Shown here: piece after piece, positions 1-9,218 of the stretch | How positions within the stretch are numbered: position 1 is the first letter of the stretch | Layout: every line of letters starts with the position of its first letter | Source of the DNA: Gammaproteobacteria bacterium HGW-Gammaproteobacteria-4 | GTDB lineage: Bacteria; Pseudomonadota; Gammaproteobacteria; Xanthomonadales; Xanthomonadaceae | DNA: 48,012 nt | Assembly: GCA_002839995.1 (NCBI GenBank) | Contig: PGZC01000035.1 | Coordinates: 1 to 48,012, forward strand | Direction: 5' to 3' | Position numbers and translations under genes: made by a program | The notes under the pieces: model-generated | Told to the model about the DNA's origin: nothing | The model's database searches: none | What the model saw: only the letters and a program-made list of their open reading frames with translations

Positions 1-327
1 TTCCGAGGCGATGTAGGCATCGCCGCGCTGCTGCGCCAGCTTGTCGGTGATATTGAGCAGGCGTGAAAGATCATTGCCGACCGTGATATTGCCCTCCTGC
101 CCTTTCACCGTCGGCAGTTTGTCGAGCAGTTCGCCCAACCGCGTTCGCAGGGCCGCCACATTCACGCCAGCCTGCGCCAGCATCGGCTTGGTCGAGCCCC
201 CGGATTGATCGATCAGGGCGATCAGCAGGTGCGTTGGTTCGATCAGATTGTGATCGCGGCCGACCGCAAGACTCTGGGCGTCGGCCAGCGCCTGCTGGAA
301 GCGCGAAGTAAGCTTGTCCATGCGCAT
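1..327 (-). CDS. clpB: ClpB disaggregase, N-terminal part (runs off window)
   Basis: Only the first 109 codons are present; the gene continues beyond base 1. The translation begins [20 protein letters not shown] and goes on through [10 protein letters not shown] and [18 protein letters not shown], matching the ClpB N domain almost residue by residue (E. coli begins [20 protein letters not shown]). ClpB is the cytoplasmic HSP100 ATPase that, with DnaK, extracts proteins from aggregates; the N domain helps bind substrate. The AAA modules lie outside the window. The start at 327 follows a GGAG about 6 bases upstream; a second ATG two codons in is also possible. A sigma-32-like promoter lies just upstream, as expected for a heat-shock gene. 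The identity is firm even though only the N domain is visible. Confidence 0.93.
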   Translation of the reverse strand, partial: MRMDKLTSRFQQALADAQSLAVGRDHNLIEPTHLLIALIDQSGGSTKPMLAQAGVNVAALRTRLGELLDKLPTVKGQEGNITVGNDLSRLLNITDKLAQQRGDAYIASE

Positions 328-371
328 GGAATTCTCCACAGGGAAGATGCGGCGGGGCCGCTGATGTCCCC

Positions 372-400
372 TAGATGCGGCCGATGGACTGCGAATCAAG
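372..400 (-). promoter_or_regulatory. Sigma-32-like heat-shock promoter for clpB
   Basis: On the minus strand, CTTGATT (ending the -35 region near 394-400) is followed after 13 bases by CCGCATCTA at 372-380. The heat-shock consensus is CTTGAAA, 13-15 bases, CCCCATNTA. The -10 box differs at one position and the -35 at two. Transcription would start around 365, leaving a leader of about 38 bases before the clpB start at 327. The -35 region overlaps the last codons of the upstream ATPase gene. E. coli clpB is a known sigma-32 gene. Pattern match only. Confidence 0.6.
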
Positions 401-2981
401 CTTTCGAATGATGGCGGTCAGGCATGGACGACACGACAAGCACTCGGCGTACCCAGGGCAACCGTTTGCCCAGATCGAGTACCGCCATGCTCAGCGCGCT
501 GGCGAGCAGCACCTGCACCAGCAGCACCGGATCCACCGCGCCGAAACCGAATATGCCAGCGAGCGCGGGCACGGCGATGCAGGCCGTGGTTACCAGCGCG
601 ATGACGGCGGCGATCACCCAGAACGCGGTGTGCCCGCGCGCCAGCAGGTCGCGCCAAAGTGCGCGCTCGCTCGCCAGCAAACGCACCAGCATCAGGTTGC
701 CGACGGTGAGCGCGACGAATGCCAGGGTGCGGGCCGCATCGGTATCGAAACCGGCCGCCAACGCACCGGCGTACAACGCGAAACAACCAGCGAAAATCAT
801 CAATCCGAAACCCGCGCCAAGCAACAACTGGCGCGTGCCGATCAACGGCTCGTCGCTGCGCCGTGGGCCGCGCTGCATCAGGCCACGGCTTTCCGGCAGG
901 TTTTCGAAGGCGATCGAGCAGATCGGATCGACCACCATTTCGATCAACACCACGTGCAACGGCATGATCATTGGCGGCATGCCGAGCAGCAGCGGGGTGA
1001 GCGCGAGCAAAGCCACCGGCACGTGAATCGCGGCGATATAGATCAGCACCTTGCGCAGGTTCTCGAAGATGCGCCGACCCAGGCGCACGCCATCGACAAT
1101 GCGACCGAAATCGTCGTCGAGCAAAATGATGCCAGCCGCCTCGCGCGCCACATCGGTGCCGCGTTCGCCCATCGCGATACCGATGTGCGCCGCCTTGAGC
1201 GCCGGCGCGTCGTTGACGCCGTCGCCGGTCATCGCCACCACTTCGCCAGCCGCCTTGAGCGCCTTCACCAGCCGCAGCTTCTGCTCGGGGCGGATGCGAG
1301 CGAACACCCGTACCCGGCGAATGGCAGCGGCCAGGGCGGCATCGTCGAGCGCATCGATGTCCGTGCCGGTCAAGGCGCCAGCGCTGCTGTCGATTCCGAC
1401 CTCCCCGGCGATGGCGAGTGCGGTGGTCGGGTAATCGCCGGTGATCATCATCACCGCGATGCCGGCGGCGCGAACCTTGGTCACCGCAGCCGGTGCCGAG
1501 CCGCGCAACGGATCGACGAACGCAACCAGACCCTCGTAGTGCAGCGAAAACCCGCCCGGATCATCCGGCAACATGGCAACGGATGTTTCCCCGCTCGCCA
1601 CCGCAAGAACCCGCAGTCCGCTATCGGCCAGACGCTGCACCTCGGCCAGCACCAACGCGATCTCGTTGCCCGTCATGCCACACAGCGGCAATACGGCTTC
1701 CGGCGCACCCTTGCAGGCGACCGCGCCGCTGCCATCGGTGCACTGCCAGACGCGCGTGATCGCCATGCGCTCTGCACTGAGCCCGTACTCGCGCGACAAC
1801 TGCCAGTCCGGGTGCAGGTACTCGCTTCCCGATAGCGCGATTGTGGCCACAGCGGCGAGCGCGCTGTCCATCGGATCGTGCGCCTGGCGTTTGCTTGCCA
1901 GCAATGCGATTTCGAGCAAGCGATGGACCGATTCCGGCAGTCCGTGCTCGTGGCCATCGAGCTGCAGTCGCGTTTCGGCAGTTACCAGCGCCGCGAGGCG
2001 CATGCGGTTTTCGGTCAGGGTTCCGGTCTTGTCCACGCACAACACCGTTGCAGCGCCGAGCGTCTCCACCATCGCCGCGCGCCGCGCCAGCACCTTGACC
2101 GCTGCCATGCGCCACGCGCCCAGAGCGAGGAATACCGCCAACGCCATCGGAAATTCCTCCGGCAGCATCGACATCGCCAGGGCAATTCCGGAAAGCACAC
2201 CCTGTACCCAGTCGCCGCGCAGCAGACCGTAGCCGAGCACCATCGTCGCACTGACCAGCAGTGCGCCCAATCCGAACAAGCGCACCAGACGCCCGATCGA
2301 GCGCTGCAACAAGGTTCGCTCGCTCTCGATCATCGCCAGCGACACACCGATCTGCCCGGAGGCCGTCGCCGGCCCGGTTCGATCCACGCACACCTTGGCG
2401 TGCCCGCGCACGACCAGCGTGCCGGCAAAGGCGTACGCCTGGTCGTCGCCACCGGGCACAGGCACCTCGGCGCTTTCCGCCTCGGCACGTGCGCGCTTAT
2501 GCACCGGAACCGACTCGCCGGTGAGCAGCGATTCGTCGACGCCGAGATCATCGGCACGCAGCACCCAGCCGTCGGCCGCGATGCGCTCGCCCTCGCCGAC
2601 GAGCAACAGATCGCCGGGGACTACCTCGCGAGCGGCGATACGCACCGCCTCGCCATCGCGCATCACCTTGGCGGTAGGCGCGCCCAGTGCGCGCAGGGCA
2701 TCGAGCGCGCGCTCGCTGCGCGATTCCTGCACGACCACCAGACCCACGCTCAACGCTGCAAATGCCGCAAGCAGGATGCTTTCGCGCGGATCGCCGATCA
2801 ACAGGTAGACCACCGCTGCCAGCACCAGCAACAGGAACATCGGCTCGGACAGCACCCCAACCAGAATGCGCCACAGTCCGCGGCGTGGCGCCTTGGGCAG
2901 CTCATTCGGGCCATGCTGCACCAACAACGCGCGCGCCTGCGCGCTGGTCAATCCGGTCGCTGACTCGGGCGGAATCGGCAT
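396..2981 (-). CDS. P-type cation-transporting ATPase (P2-like)
   Basis: An 861-residue membrane pump with the standard P-type ATPase layout. It has an N-terminal cytoplasmic segment (1-40), a first membrane hairpin (about 41-85), an actuator domain with TGES at 154-157, M3/M4 with PEEFP at 274-278, the phosphorylated Asp at 317 in DKTGTLT, the hinge [13 protein letters not shown], and a C-terminal group of membrane helices. Overall it resembles the Ca2+/Mg2+ P2 class. M4 has PEEFP rather than the PEGLP of typical calcium pumps, so the ion cannot be named. The start is uncertain: ATG 2981 gives [13 protein letters not shown] 3002 is seven codons earlier, and neither has a strong ribosome site. 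A GTG at 3089 would overlap the upstream permease and is less likely. Confidence 0.9.
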   Translation of the reverse strand: MPIPPESATGLTSAQARALLVQHGPNELPKAPRRGLWRILVGVLSEPMFLLLVLAAVVYLLIGDPRESILLAAFAALSVGLVVVQESRSERALDALRALGAPTAKVMRDGEAVRIAAREVVPGDLLLVGEGERIAADGWVLRADDLGVDESLLTGESVPVHKRARAEAESAEVPVPGGDDQAYAFAGTLVVRGHAKVCVDRTGPATASGQIGVSLAMIESERTLLQRSIGRLVRLFGLGALLVSATMVLGYGLLRGDWVQGVLSGIALAMSMLPEEFPMALAVFLALGAWRMAAVKVLARRAAMVETLGAATVLCVDKTGTLTENRMRLAALVTAETRLQLDGHEHGLPESVHRLLEIALLASKRQAHDPMDSALAAVATIALSGSEYLHPDWQLSREYGLSAERMAITRVWQCTDGSGAVACKGAPEAVLPLCGMTGNEIALVLAEVQRLADSGLRVLAVASGETSVAMLPDDPGGFSLHYEGLVAFVDPLRGSAPAAVTKVRAAGIAVMMITGDYPTTALAIAGEVGIDSSAGALTGTDIDALDDAALAAAIRRVRVFARIRPEQKLRLVKALKAAGEVVAMTGDGVNDAPALKAAHIGIAMGERGTDVAREAAGIILLDDDFGRIVDGVRLGRRIFENLRKVLIYIAAIHVPVALLALTPLLLGMPPMIMPLHVVLIEMVVDPICSIAFENLPESRGLMQRGPRRSDEPLIGTRQLLLGAGFGLMIFAGCFALYAGALAAGFDTDAARTLAFVALTVGNLMLVRLLASERALWRDLLARGHTAFWVIAAVIALVTTACIAVPALAGIFGFGAVDPVLLVQVLLASALSMAVLDLGKRLPWVRRVLVVSSMPDRHHSKA

Positions 2982-3031
2982 CACCGTATCAGCATATGCC
3001 ATCGGGCTGTTTGATGGCGAGTGGTTCGCGC

Positions 3032-3064
3032 CGCCCCGGTGCATCGTCTTGCCGCACCGGGGCG
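3032..3064 (-). terminator. GC-rich hairpin after permease gene
   Basis: A perfect 11-bp inverted repeat (cgccccggtgc at 3032-3042 and its complement at 3054-3064) with an 11-base loop lies 8 bases after the stop codon of the permease gene and 50 bases before the ATPase start. There is no T-run beyond it, so it may be an attenuating or RNA-stabilising hairpin rather than a true intrinsic terminator. Confidence 0.4.
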
Positions 3065-3072
3065 TGATGCAC

Positions 3073-4656
3073 CTACCCTGCGCGCGCATTCACCCGCGAT
3101 AGCGCCAATAACAGCACCGCCAACACCAGGTAAGCCGCCACGAACTGTGCCGCGATCATGGCACCGTGGCCGCTGAGCGACCACGGCCAATACACGCCAC
3201 CGTGCGGTTGCACCGAATGGATGACGCCGAACGCAGTGAATGTTGCGGCCACCAAAAGCGCCTTGGCTGCGCGCCGCGGTTGCTGGTCGATCAGCGCCGC
3301 CAGCATCGTCGCCCACAACATCGAGGTGATGATGAAGCCGTTGCCGAGCACCACGATCGCCGCCAGTTCGCTGACGCCGTGGCGGGCGTCGTCGAACAGG
3401 CGTGCGAACTGCTCCGCCGGCACAACGCCCGGGTTGCCGAGCTTGATCGTCAACAGATAGGCGATTGCCGGCAGGAACGCAAACACCACCGCTGGCGCGT
3501 GCCGGGGCGGTGTTGCCGCGAACGCCTGCACCGCGATGTCGATGGCCACATAGATGATGATCGGCGCCAGCACCGCCAGCGGCAGCAGTTCCACCAACCC
3601 CGACACGTAGCCCAGCATGCCGCCAAAGCCGATGAACAACCCAGTGAGCAGGGTGTAGCCGCTACGTGCGCCCATGTGCTTGTACGCCGGCTGGCCGATG
3701 TACGGCGTGGTCTGCGCCACGCCGCCGCAAACGCCCGCGACCAGTGTGGACAGCGCTTCCACGAGCAGGATGTCGCGGGTGCGGTAATCGTCGCCCGCAG
3801 CGCGGGCACTTTCACTGACATTGATGCCACCGACCACCATCAACAGACCAAACGGCAGCACCAGCGCGAGGTAAGGCGACAGGTTGCGCATCCCATCGAG
3901 AAAGCCCAGGCCAGGCCATGGCAGCGCCAGCCGCAACTGCGGCAGGTGCGGCGGCAGGTAGCCGCTACCCAGCACCCCGGCACCGCCCAGACCGTAGTAG
4001 AGGGTCAGGCCAACGATGAACGCGAACAAGACCCCTGGTATCCGCCACGGCAGCGGCCCTTTCGCGATCAACACGTAAAGCAGCAGCCCGAGCGTGACAA
4101 AGCCCACCACCGGGACCCGCAACGCCTCCAGCAACGGCAGGAAGCCCATCAGCATCAGCGCAATGCCGGCAATCGATCCGAGCAAACCGGCGCGAGGAAC
4201 CCAGCGGGTAACCGCGTCGCCGAAAAGTGCCAATACGAACTTGAGCACGCCCATCGCCACCAGCGCGGCCATGCCCAGTTGCCAGGTTGCCAACGCCGCC
4301 GCCTGCTCATCCATGCCGGCGGCCTTGAACCCGACGAATGCCGGGCCCAGCACCAGCAGCGCCATGCCGATCGAGGTCGGCGCATCCAGCCCCAGCGGCA
4401 TCGCGGCAACGTCGTTGCGCCCGCTGCGGCGCGCGAGCCGCCGCGCCATCGCGGTGTAAAGCAGGTTGCCGATCAACACGCCAAGCGCGGTACCCGGAAA
4501 CATCCGCGCAAACACCACTTCAGAGGGGAATCCGAACACGCCGATCAAGGCGCTGGCGATAAAGGCCAGAATCGTGAGGTTATCGACAACAAGGCCGAAA
4601 AAACCGTTGATGTCGCCGGCGACGAACCACGGCAGGCGACGGGATGGTGATGGCAT
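3073..4656 (-). CDS. NCS2-like (xanthine/uracil permease-type) membrane transporter
   Basis: A 527-residue, very hydrophobic protein with about 12-14 predicted membrane segments and short polar loops. It opens with PWFVAGDINGFFGLVVDN, a sequence found in bacterial permeases distantly related to the NCS2 nucleobase/SulP fold. A second conserved stretch, VCGGVAQTTPYIGQPAYKHM, lies near the middle. The family imports nucleobases or related anions with protons or sodium, but this subgroup is uncharacterised and the substrate cannot be read from sequence. It lies upstream of the P-type ATPase on the same strand with 91 bases and a hairpin between, so co-transcription is possible but partial termination is likely. 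The start at ATG 4656 gives a sensible N-terminus without a clear ribosome site. Confidence 0.6.
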   Translation of the reverse strand: MPSPSRRLPWFVAGDINGFFGLVVDNLTILAFIASALIGVFGFPSEVVFARMFPGTALGVLIGNLLYTAMARRLARRSGRNDVAAMPLGLDAPTSIGMALLVLGPAFVGFKAAGMDEQAAALATWQLGMAALVAMGVLKFVLALFGDAVTRWVPRAGLLGSIAGIALMLMGFLPLLEALRVPVVGFVTLGLLLYVLIAKGPLPWRIPGVLFAFIVGLTLYYGLGGAGVLGSGYLPPHLPQLRLALPWPGLGFLDGMRNLSPYLALVLPFGLLMVVGGINVSESARAAGDDYRTRDILLVEALSTLVAGVCGGVAQTTPYIGQPAYKHMGARSGYTLLTGLFIGFGGMLGYVSGLVELLPLAVLAPIIIYVAIDIAVQAFAATPPRHAPAVVFAFLPAIAYLLTIKLGNPGVVPAEQFARLFDDARHGVSELAAIVVLGNGFIITSMLWATMLAALIDQQPRRAAKALLVAATFTAFGVIHSVQPHGGVYWPWSLSGHGAMIAAQFVAAYLVLAVLLLALSRVNARAG

Positions 4657-4835
4657 GGCGAGGGCTCACGTCAAAGGCGCAAGTATCGCAGGCAATGCCT
4701 GCTTGTCATCAAGACCAGGTTCACTGCTGACCGGGAAAAAATAACAACCCATGGGTCCGCAAAGGACGCCAAGCGCGCAAAGGAGAGCACGAAGCCGAGT
4801 CCATAGGGATGCGTAGAGTGCAGCGAAACCCGCCA

Positions 4836-4859
4836 GTCGCCCACAGGGTGGGCTCCCAC
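4836..4859 (-). repeat. GTAG-type REP unit (reverse, GTGGGAG variant)
   Basis: Read on the minus strand it starts GTGGGAG, forms a stem GCCCAC/GTGGGC with loop CCT, and ends GAC. It differs from the 5006-5029 copy at one base. The form matches the GTAG REP (SMAG-type) palindromes known from Stenotrophomonas and relatives. Confidence 0.8.
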
Positions 4860-5005
4860 AGGTTAGCGCAACTGCACTTTGCAGGAGCAACCGTGTTGCC
4901 CTCTGGTGCCAGTGCGTGCTTTTGTGGGAACCGGCCTGCAGGCGAACAACGTTGCGGAAGCTTCGCGCGCGAGGCGCGCTCCCACATAGAGCGGTGTTGT
5001 GCCCT

Positions 5006-5029
5006 GTAGGAGCCCACCCTGTGGGCGAC
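5006..5029 (+). repeat. GTAG-type REP unit (forward)
   Basis: Starts GTAGGAG, has the 6-bp stem GCCCAC/GTGGGC with loop CCT, and ends GAC. It is identical to the forward copy at 21518-21541 and to the complement of 43494-43517. Confidence 0.85.
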
Positions 5030-5246
5030 CGTGATGCGGTTTGCCGCCCAACGCCTTTATTTGCGTTTTTCGCGTCCTTTGCGGACCCAGCGTGCTTTAC
5101 GCTATTCACGAGTTCGCAGGATGGGTTTCGCTACGCGATGGGCACGACTGCATGGATTCATGTCGCAGGCTGCGCGAGAGCGGCTTCTACCCATCCTTCG
5201 GGCTGCGTATCACTTTTGGGGCGTGCACCCGTTCACTGCCATTGCC

Positions 5247-6008
5247 CTATACGCGAGGCTCGGCCCAGTTCAACGCGCGAAAATCGAAGCCGCGCTCAAG
5301 CGTGGGTTTGACCACACGAAAATACGGCGAGATGTCGAAATCGCGTGGCGCAAACAGGCTGTGGTGGCGGATATGCAGCAACTCGCGCTGACTGGCGGAC
5401 ATCGGCTCACCGTTGCTTGACGCAATGACGTGCGGCAATAGCGGGTACTGCACCGACTGGAACGCCTGTGCGATCAGCGACGAACAGATCGCCCGGGTCG
5501 GATCGCCGCTGCCCAGTGCAAGCAAGCGGCGGCGTTTGTCCTGCGGCACCGGCGGCGTGCGGATCAGGTAACGGGCGAGATCGAATACGTTCTTCAGGTC
5601 GTATTGGTGGCCGACACGTTCCAGCATGTACCGGCACACCGTGTCGATTTCGTCCGCTGTCAAGCCAACCGGCCGACAGATGCGGGTATGGAAACGGCAA
5701 TACTCCGACAGCGGAACCGAGCGCACGCCATCGTTCAAGTCCGCCTCGACCAATACCGGCGTCGCGACCGGATCGCTGCATCCGACCGGATCGGCAAAAC
5801 ACAGCGCCGCATGTGACCAGGTGGATTGGGTGATGTACTTGATCGCCGAACTGATCCGGCTGGTGCCTTCCACCAGCAACACATCGCCCTTGCGCAAGGT
5901 GGCTGCCAGCGCTTCGGGCTTGCTGGTCGATCCCGCCGACGCCGCACTCGCCGGTGCCGACAGGTAGCGCGCCAACCAGCGCCCGAGCCAACGTCTCGGC
6001 GTAATCAT
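5247..6008 (-). CDS. YiiX/YebB-like permuted papain-fold (NlpC/P60-type) protein
   Basis: A 253-residue protein with the order of motifs typical of the permuted papain-like (YiiX/YebB-type) family. GDVLLVEG comes first, then the catalytic His in STWSHAALCF (about residues 65-75), and late in the chain the nucleophile Cys in RAICSSLIAQAF. Known relatives are thiol hydrolases that may cleave amide or lipid-ester bonds at the envelope; the substrate here is unknown. There is no clear signal peptide, only a basic, Arg-rich N-terminus (MITPRRWLGRWLARYL) that might associate with membrane. The start codon overlaps the stop of the upstream transporter gene by 4 bases (ATGA), implying translational coupling and a shared job. 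Homology is clear; the function is inferred from family only. Confidence 0.8.
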   Translation of the reverse strand: MITPRRWLGRWLARYLSAPASAASAGSTSKPEALAATLRKGDVLLVEGTSRISSAIKYITQSTWSHAALCFADPVGCSDPVATPVLVEADLNDGVRSVPLSEYCRFHTRICRPVGLTADEIDTVCRYMLERVGHQYDLKNVFDLARYLIRTPPVPQDKRRRLLALGSGDPTRAICSSLIAQAFQSVQYPLLPHVIASSNGEPMSASQRELLHIRHHSLFAPRDFDISPYFRVVKPTLERGFDFRALNWAEPRV

Positions 6009-7297
6009 GCCCTGCCCTCCTCAGCTTGCGTCGGTCTCCTGGGTGACGAGCTCGGCGCCAATCTGGCTTGTTCACGCCCCACCCACCACGCACTTGAACA
6101 CAAACCAGCGGCCACCAACACCCCAACACCGAACACTGCGGTCGGCCCGAACCCGGCCAGCAGTTTGTGCAGCCACACGAAGGCCAAGTCGCCGCCGCGA
6201 TAGACCACGGTATCGATGGCCGCCTTGGCCTTGTAGCGCGCCTCGCGGCTGACCCGCGTATACAGCGTTTCGCGTGCCGGCTTCAACAGCGAAAACTCGC
6301 CGGCGCGGGTGACCACCTGCACCATCGCCACCAGAAGCGGCAGCGGCGATGCGGCCAACACCGAGAAGCCGAGCAATACCACTACCGCGGGGATCATCAA
6401 CACCGGCGCCACGCCGAAACGCTGCAACAGGCCGCGCGTCAACAGCACCTGAACGACCAGGGTGAGCCCATTTATAAAAAGATCGAGGGTGGAGAAATAG
6501 GCCGTGCGTGCGGCATCGGTATCGAACTGCGTTCGTGCGATCGCTGCCTGCTCGTTGTATAACAGGGTGCCGACGCCGACGCCGAAGAACATCAGCACCG
6601 CCAGCGCGCGCAGCAGCGGCTGCTCGCGAATCAGGCGCAGGCCGGCAAGCACGTCGCCACCCATCGCGACCCCCGGTTTGAACCCGGTTTCGGCTTTCTC
6701 GCGCGCGTGCGCCCACGGTCGCAGCCGCTGGATGCAGACGATGCACAGCGCCAGCATGGATGCCGACAGCAGCAACAGATTGGCCACGCCGATATGCCCC
6801 ACCAGGTTGCGACTCAGGATGGGACCGATGAACCCGCCCAAAGTGCCACCGGCACCGATATACCCGTACAGCCGTTTGGCATCGGCGTTGTTGAACACGT
6901 CGGCCATGAAACTCCAGAACACCGACACCGCGAACAGATTGAACACCGCCACCCAGATGAAAAACGCACCGCTGCGCCAGGCAAACGGCTGATGAAACGC
7001 CCAGTAGAAGAACAACAGGCAGGCGATGAATACGGCATACACCACCGGCAGGAATACCCGGCGCGGGTAACGGCTCACCAACGCGCCGTAAACCGGTTGC
7101 AGCAACAGCATCGAGATGAAGGTGCCGGTGAACAGGAGTTGCAGATTCTGCGTCGAGCCCAACGCATCGCGCACCGGCCGCAATACGTAGTATCCGGTGA
7201 GCAGGCAGAAGAAGTAGGCGAATGCCCAGCGCATCGGGCTCGACTCGCTCCACGCACTGCGCAGACCGCTGGCCCATCTGGCCAATGCATCGTTCAT
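6005..7297 (-). CDS. MFS / nucleotide-translocase-like transporter
   Basis: A 430-residue membrane protein with about 12 hydrophobic segments. The beginning, RWAFAYFFCLLTGYYVLRPVRDALG, is the signature of the NTP/NDP-exchange (Tlc-like) branch of the MFS found in many free-living proteobacteria. A second conserved patch is VTRAGEFSLLKPARETLYTRV before the last helices. In obligate intracellular bacteria, Tlc proteins swap ATP for ADP; the role in free-living species is not known, so no substrate is claimed. ATG 7297 (MNDALARWASG) was chosen because the upstream extension is Arg-rich and not membrane-like; no strong ribosome site is visible. The gene overlaps the papain-like gene downstream by 4 bases. 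It is divergent from the GMC dehydrogenase gene. Confidence 0.78.
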   Translation of the reverse strand: MNDALARWASGLRSAWSESSPMRWAFAYFFCLLTGYYVLRPVRDALGSTQNLQLLFTGTFISMLLLQPVYGALVSRYPRRVFLPVVYAVFIACLLFFYWAFHQPFAWRSGAFFIWVAVFNLFAVSVFWSFMADVFNNADAKRLYGYIGAGGTLGGFIGPILSRNLVGHIGVANLLLLSASMLALCIVCIQRLRPWAHAREKAETGFKPGVAMGGDVLAGLRLIREQPLLRALAVLMFFGVGVGTLLYNEQAAIARTQFDTDAARTAYFSTLDLFINGLTLVVQVLLTRGLLQRFGVAPVLMIPAVVVLLGFSVLAASPLPLLVAMVQVVTRAGEFSLLKPARETLYTRVSREARYKAKAAIDTVVYRGGDLAFVWLHKLLAGFGPTAVFGVGVLVAAGLCSSAWWVGREQARLAPSSSPRRPTQAEEGRA

Positions 7298-7433
7298 TCG
7301 GGACACCCATGGCGAGAGCCTGCGCACGGTAGCGTGAACCGGCACCCATTCGCCAGCTTTTGTGCGTACGCACATGGAGCATTTGCTCTACGCGCCGCGA
7401 TTAGTGTCGAAACATTCCGAACGGGTTTGCATC

Positions 7434-9032
7434 GTGTACGACTACATCATCGTTGGCGCCGGCTCCGCAGGTTGCGTACTGGCCAATCGCTTGAGTGCCG
7501 ATCCGGCGGTGAGCGTGCTGCTGCTGGAGGCAGGCCCAAGCGACTGGCACCCGTTCATTCACATGCCCGCAGGCATCGCCAAACTGGTCAGTCGCAAGGG
7601 CGTCAACTGGAACTACAACACGGCGCCGGTGCCGTCGCTCAACGGCCGCCGCCTGTGGTGGCCGCGTGGGCGTGTGCTCGGCGGCTCCAGCTCGATCAAT
7701 GCGATGTGCTACGTCCGTGGTCACGCCAGCGATTACGACGAATGGGAACAGCTTGGCGCGCACGGTTGGGGCTGGGATTCGGTGTTGCCGTGGTTCAAGG
7801 CATCGGAAGCCAACAGTCGCGGCGCCGATTCGCTGCACGGCGGCGATGGCCCGCTCGCGGTCAGCGATCTGCGCTACACCAATCCGCTGTCGCAGGTGTT
7901 TCTCGACGCCACCCGCGAGGCCGGATTGCCTGCGACCGACGATTTCAACAGCCTCGAACAAGAAGGGTTTGGCTGGTACCAGGTCAACCAGCGCAACGGC
8001 GCCCGCTGTTCGGCGGCGACGGCGTATCTGGCGCCGGTGCGCACGCGGCCCAACTTGCGCGTCATCACCCGTGCCACCGCCACCCGTCTGGTCTACGAGG
8101 GCGACCGCGTCAGCGGTGTCGCTTACAGCGTCGCCGGGCGCGGCATCTTCTGCGAAGGGGCGCGCCGTGAGGTGATCCTCAGCGGCGGCGCGATCAACTC
8201 GCCGCAATTGCTGATGTTGTCGGGCATCGGCCCGGCCGACGAACTGCGCCGCCTTGGCATCGCGCAACGCGTCGATCTGCCCGGCGTCGGCGCCAACCTG
8301 CAGGACCACCTCGACGTATGCACATTGCACAAGTGCACCCAGCCGCTCACCTACGACCGCAACAACGATGTCTGGATCGCGCTGCAATACCTGTTTGCGC
8401 GACGCGGCCCCGGCACCAGCAACATCGCGGAAGCCGGTGGTTTTCTGCGCTCGCGGCACGCCGAGGATGCGCGCCCTGACCTGCAGTTCCATTTCGTGCC
8501 GGCACAACTGGATGATCACGGCCGCCATCGCCTGCCGGGCGATGGCTTCACCCTGCACGCCTGCGCCCTGCGTCCGCGCAGTCGTGGCCGCCTGTTGCTG
8601 CAATCGAACAATCCGCTCGATCCGCTGCGCATCGAGCCCGAATACCTTACCGACCACGAGGGCTACGATCTCAAGATGCTGCTGGAAGGGGTGCGGATTT
8701 CACGCGAAATATTTGCGCAACCGGCATTCGACGCCTATCGCGGCGATGAATTGTTCCCCGGCGAAGATGCGGCCGATGAATCCCGCCTGATCCAGTTCAT
8801 CCGCGACAAGGCCGAGACCATTTATCACCCGGTCGGCACCTGTCGCATGGGCCGCAGCGACGATCCAGCGGCGGTGGTCGATCCCGAATTGCGCGTGCGC
8901 GGCGTCGATGGCTTGCGCGTGGTGGACGCCTCGGTGATGCCCAAACTGATCGGCGGCAACACCAACGCGCCGACGATGATGATCGCCGAGCGCGCGGCCG
9001 ATCTGATCATCACCGCGCAAAGCGATCGGTAA
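7434..9032 (+). CDS. GMC-family flavin oxidoreductase (choline/alcohol dehydrogenase-like)
   Basis: A 532-residue FAD enzyme of the glucose-methanol-choline family. The FAD-binding motif YDYIIVGAGSAGCVLANRL is at the very N-terminus. GMC signature 1 is seen as GRVLGGSSSINAMCYVRG, signature 2 as GGAINSPQLLMLSGIG, and the active-site His as YHPVGTCRMG, with a final GNTNAPTMMIAERAAD. Such enzymes oxidise primary alcohols or choline to aldehydes; BetA is the closest well-known relative, but there is no betB or betaine transporter beside it, so the substrate is left open. GTG 7434 was chosen because the family begins directly with this motif and ACGGG lies upstream; ATG 7374 would add 20 unremarkable residues. 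It is divergent from the transporter at 6005-7297. Confidence 0.88.
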   Translation: MYDYIIVGAGSAGCVLANRLSADPAVSVLLLEAGPSDWHPFIHMPAGIAKLVSRKGVNWNYNTAPVPSLNGRRLWWPRGRVLGGSSSINAMCYVRGHASDYDEWEQLGAHGWGWDSVLPWFKASEANSRGADSLHGGDGPLAVSDLRYTNPLSQVFLDATREAGLPATDDFNSLEQEGFGWYQVNQRNGARCSAATAYLAPVRTRPNLRVITRATATRLVYEGDRVSGVAYSVAGRGIFCEGARREVILSGGAINSPQLLMLSGIGPADELRRLGIAQRVDLPGVGANLQDHLDVCTLHKCTQPLTYDRNNDVWIALQYLFARRGPGTSNIAEAGGFLRSRHAEDARPDLQFHFVPAQLDDHGRHRLPGDGFTLHACALRPRSRGRLLLQSNNPLDPLRIEPEYLTDHEGYDLKMLLEGVRISREIFAQPAFDAYRGDELFPGEDAADESRLIQFIRDKAETIYHPVGTCRMGRSDDPAAVVDPELRVRGVDGLRVVDASVMPKLIGGNTNAPTMMIAERAADLIITAQSDR

Positions 9033-9124
9033 CCCGAGTGCATTGTGGCGTTCGGTCGCCCACAGTCATCTATAAACCCCGTCAATCACGAAGTCCCTCG
9101 TGCCAGCAGGAGCAAGAGCGGATA

Positions 9125-9206
9125 GTCCGCAAAGAACGCAAAGGGCGCAAAAAAAAGCGAGTCACGATGTGGGCTTTCCTTTGCGCACCTGGCGTCCTTT
9201 GCGGAC
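9125..9206. repeat. Short inverted-repeat element (gtccgcaaag family)
   Basis: Outer arms gtccgcaaagaacgc (9125-9139) and gcgtcctttgcggac (9192-9206) pair with one mismatch, and inner arms (gcgcaaa / tttgcgc) pair too. The outer arm is the same sequence that bounds the composite element at 4753-5088, but no REP units lie inside. It sits between the convergent GMC and oligomer-hydrolase genes. Confidence 0.75.
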
Positions 9207-9218
9207 CATTCGCTTTTC

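Larger units (their letters stand above)
4753..5088. repeat. Composite inverted-repeat element containing REP units
   Basis: A perfect 17-bp inverted repeat, gggtccgcaaaggacgc, bounds this 336-base block (4753-4769 and 5072-5088). Inside lie at least five REP-like palindromes in mixed orientation: 4836-4859 (reverse), 4881-4906 (diverged, forward), 4924-4947 (diverged, forward), 4962-4985 (diverged, reverse) and 5006-5029 (forward). A related short element without REPs occurs at 9125-9206. The whole 4657-5246 gap holds no credible gene; the open frames in it are repeat-derived. From 5117 there is also a fragment of another repeat (gcaggatgggtttcgc). Confidence 0.8.

Noticed and set aside
375-1835. 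A 486-codon open frame on the plus strand.
   Set aside because: Antisense to the P-type ATPase, whose motifs and membrane pattern are unmistakable on the minus strand.
3166-4650. A 494-codon open frame on the plus strand.
   Set aside because: Antisense to the NCS2-like permease, of Arg/His/Gln-rich composition and with no recognisable motif.
4666-5109. A possible 147-residue gene on the minus strand.
   Set aside because: It is made wholly of the composite repeat and REP units; no ribosome site and no protein-like composition.
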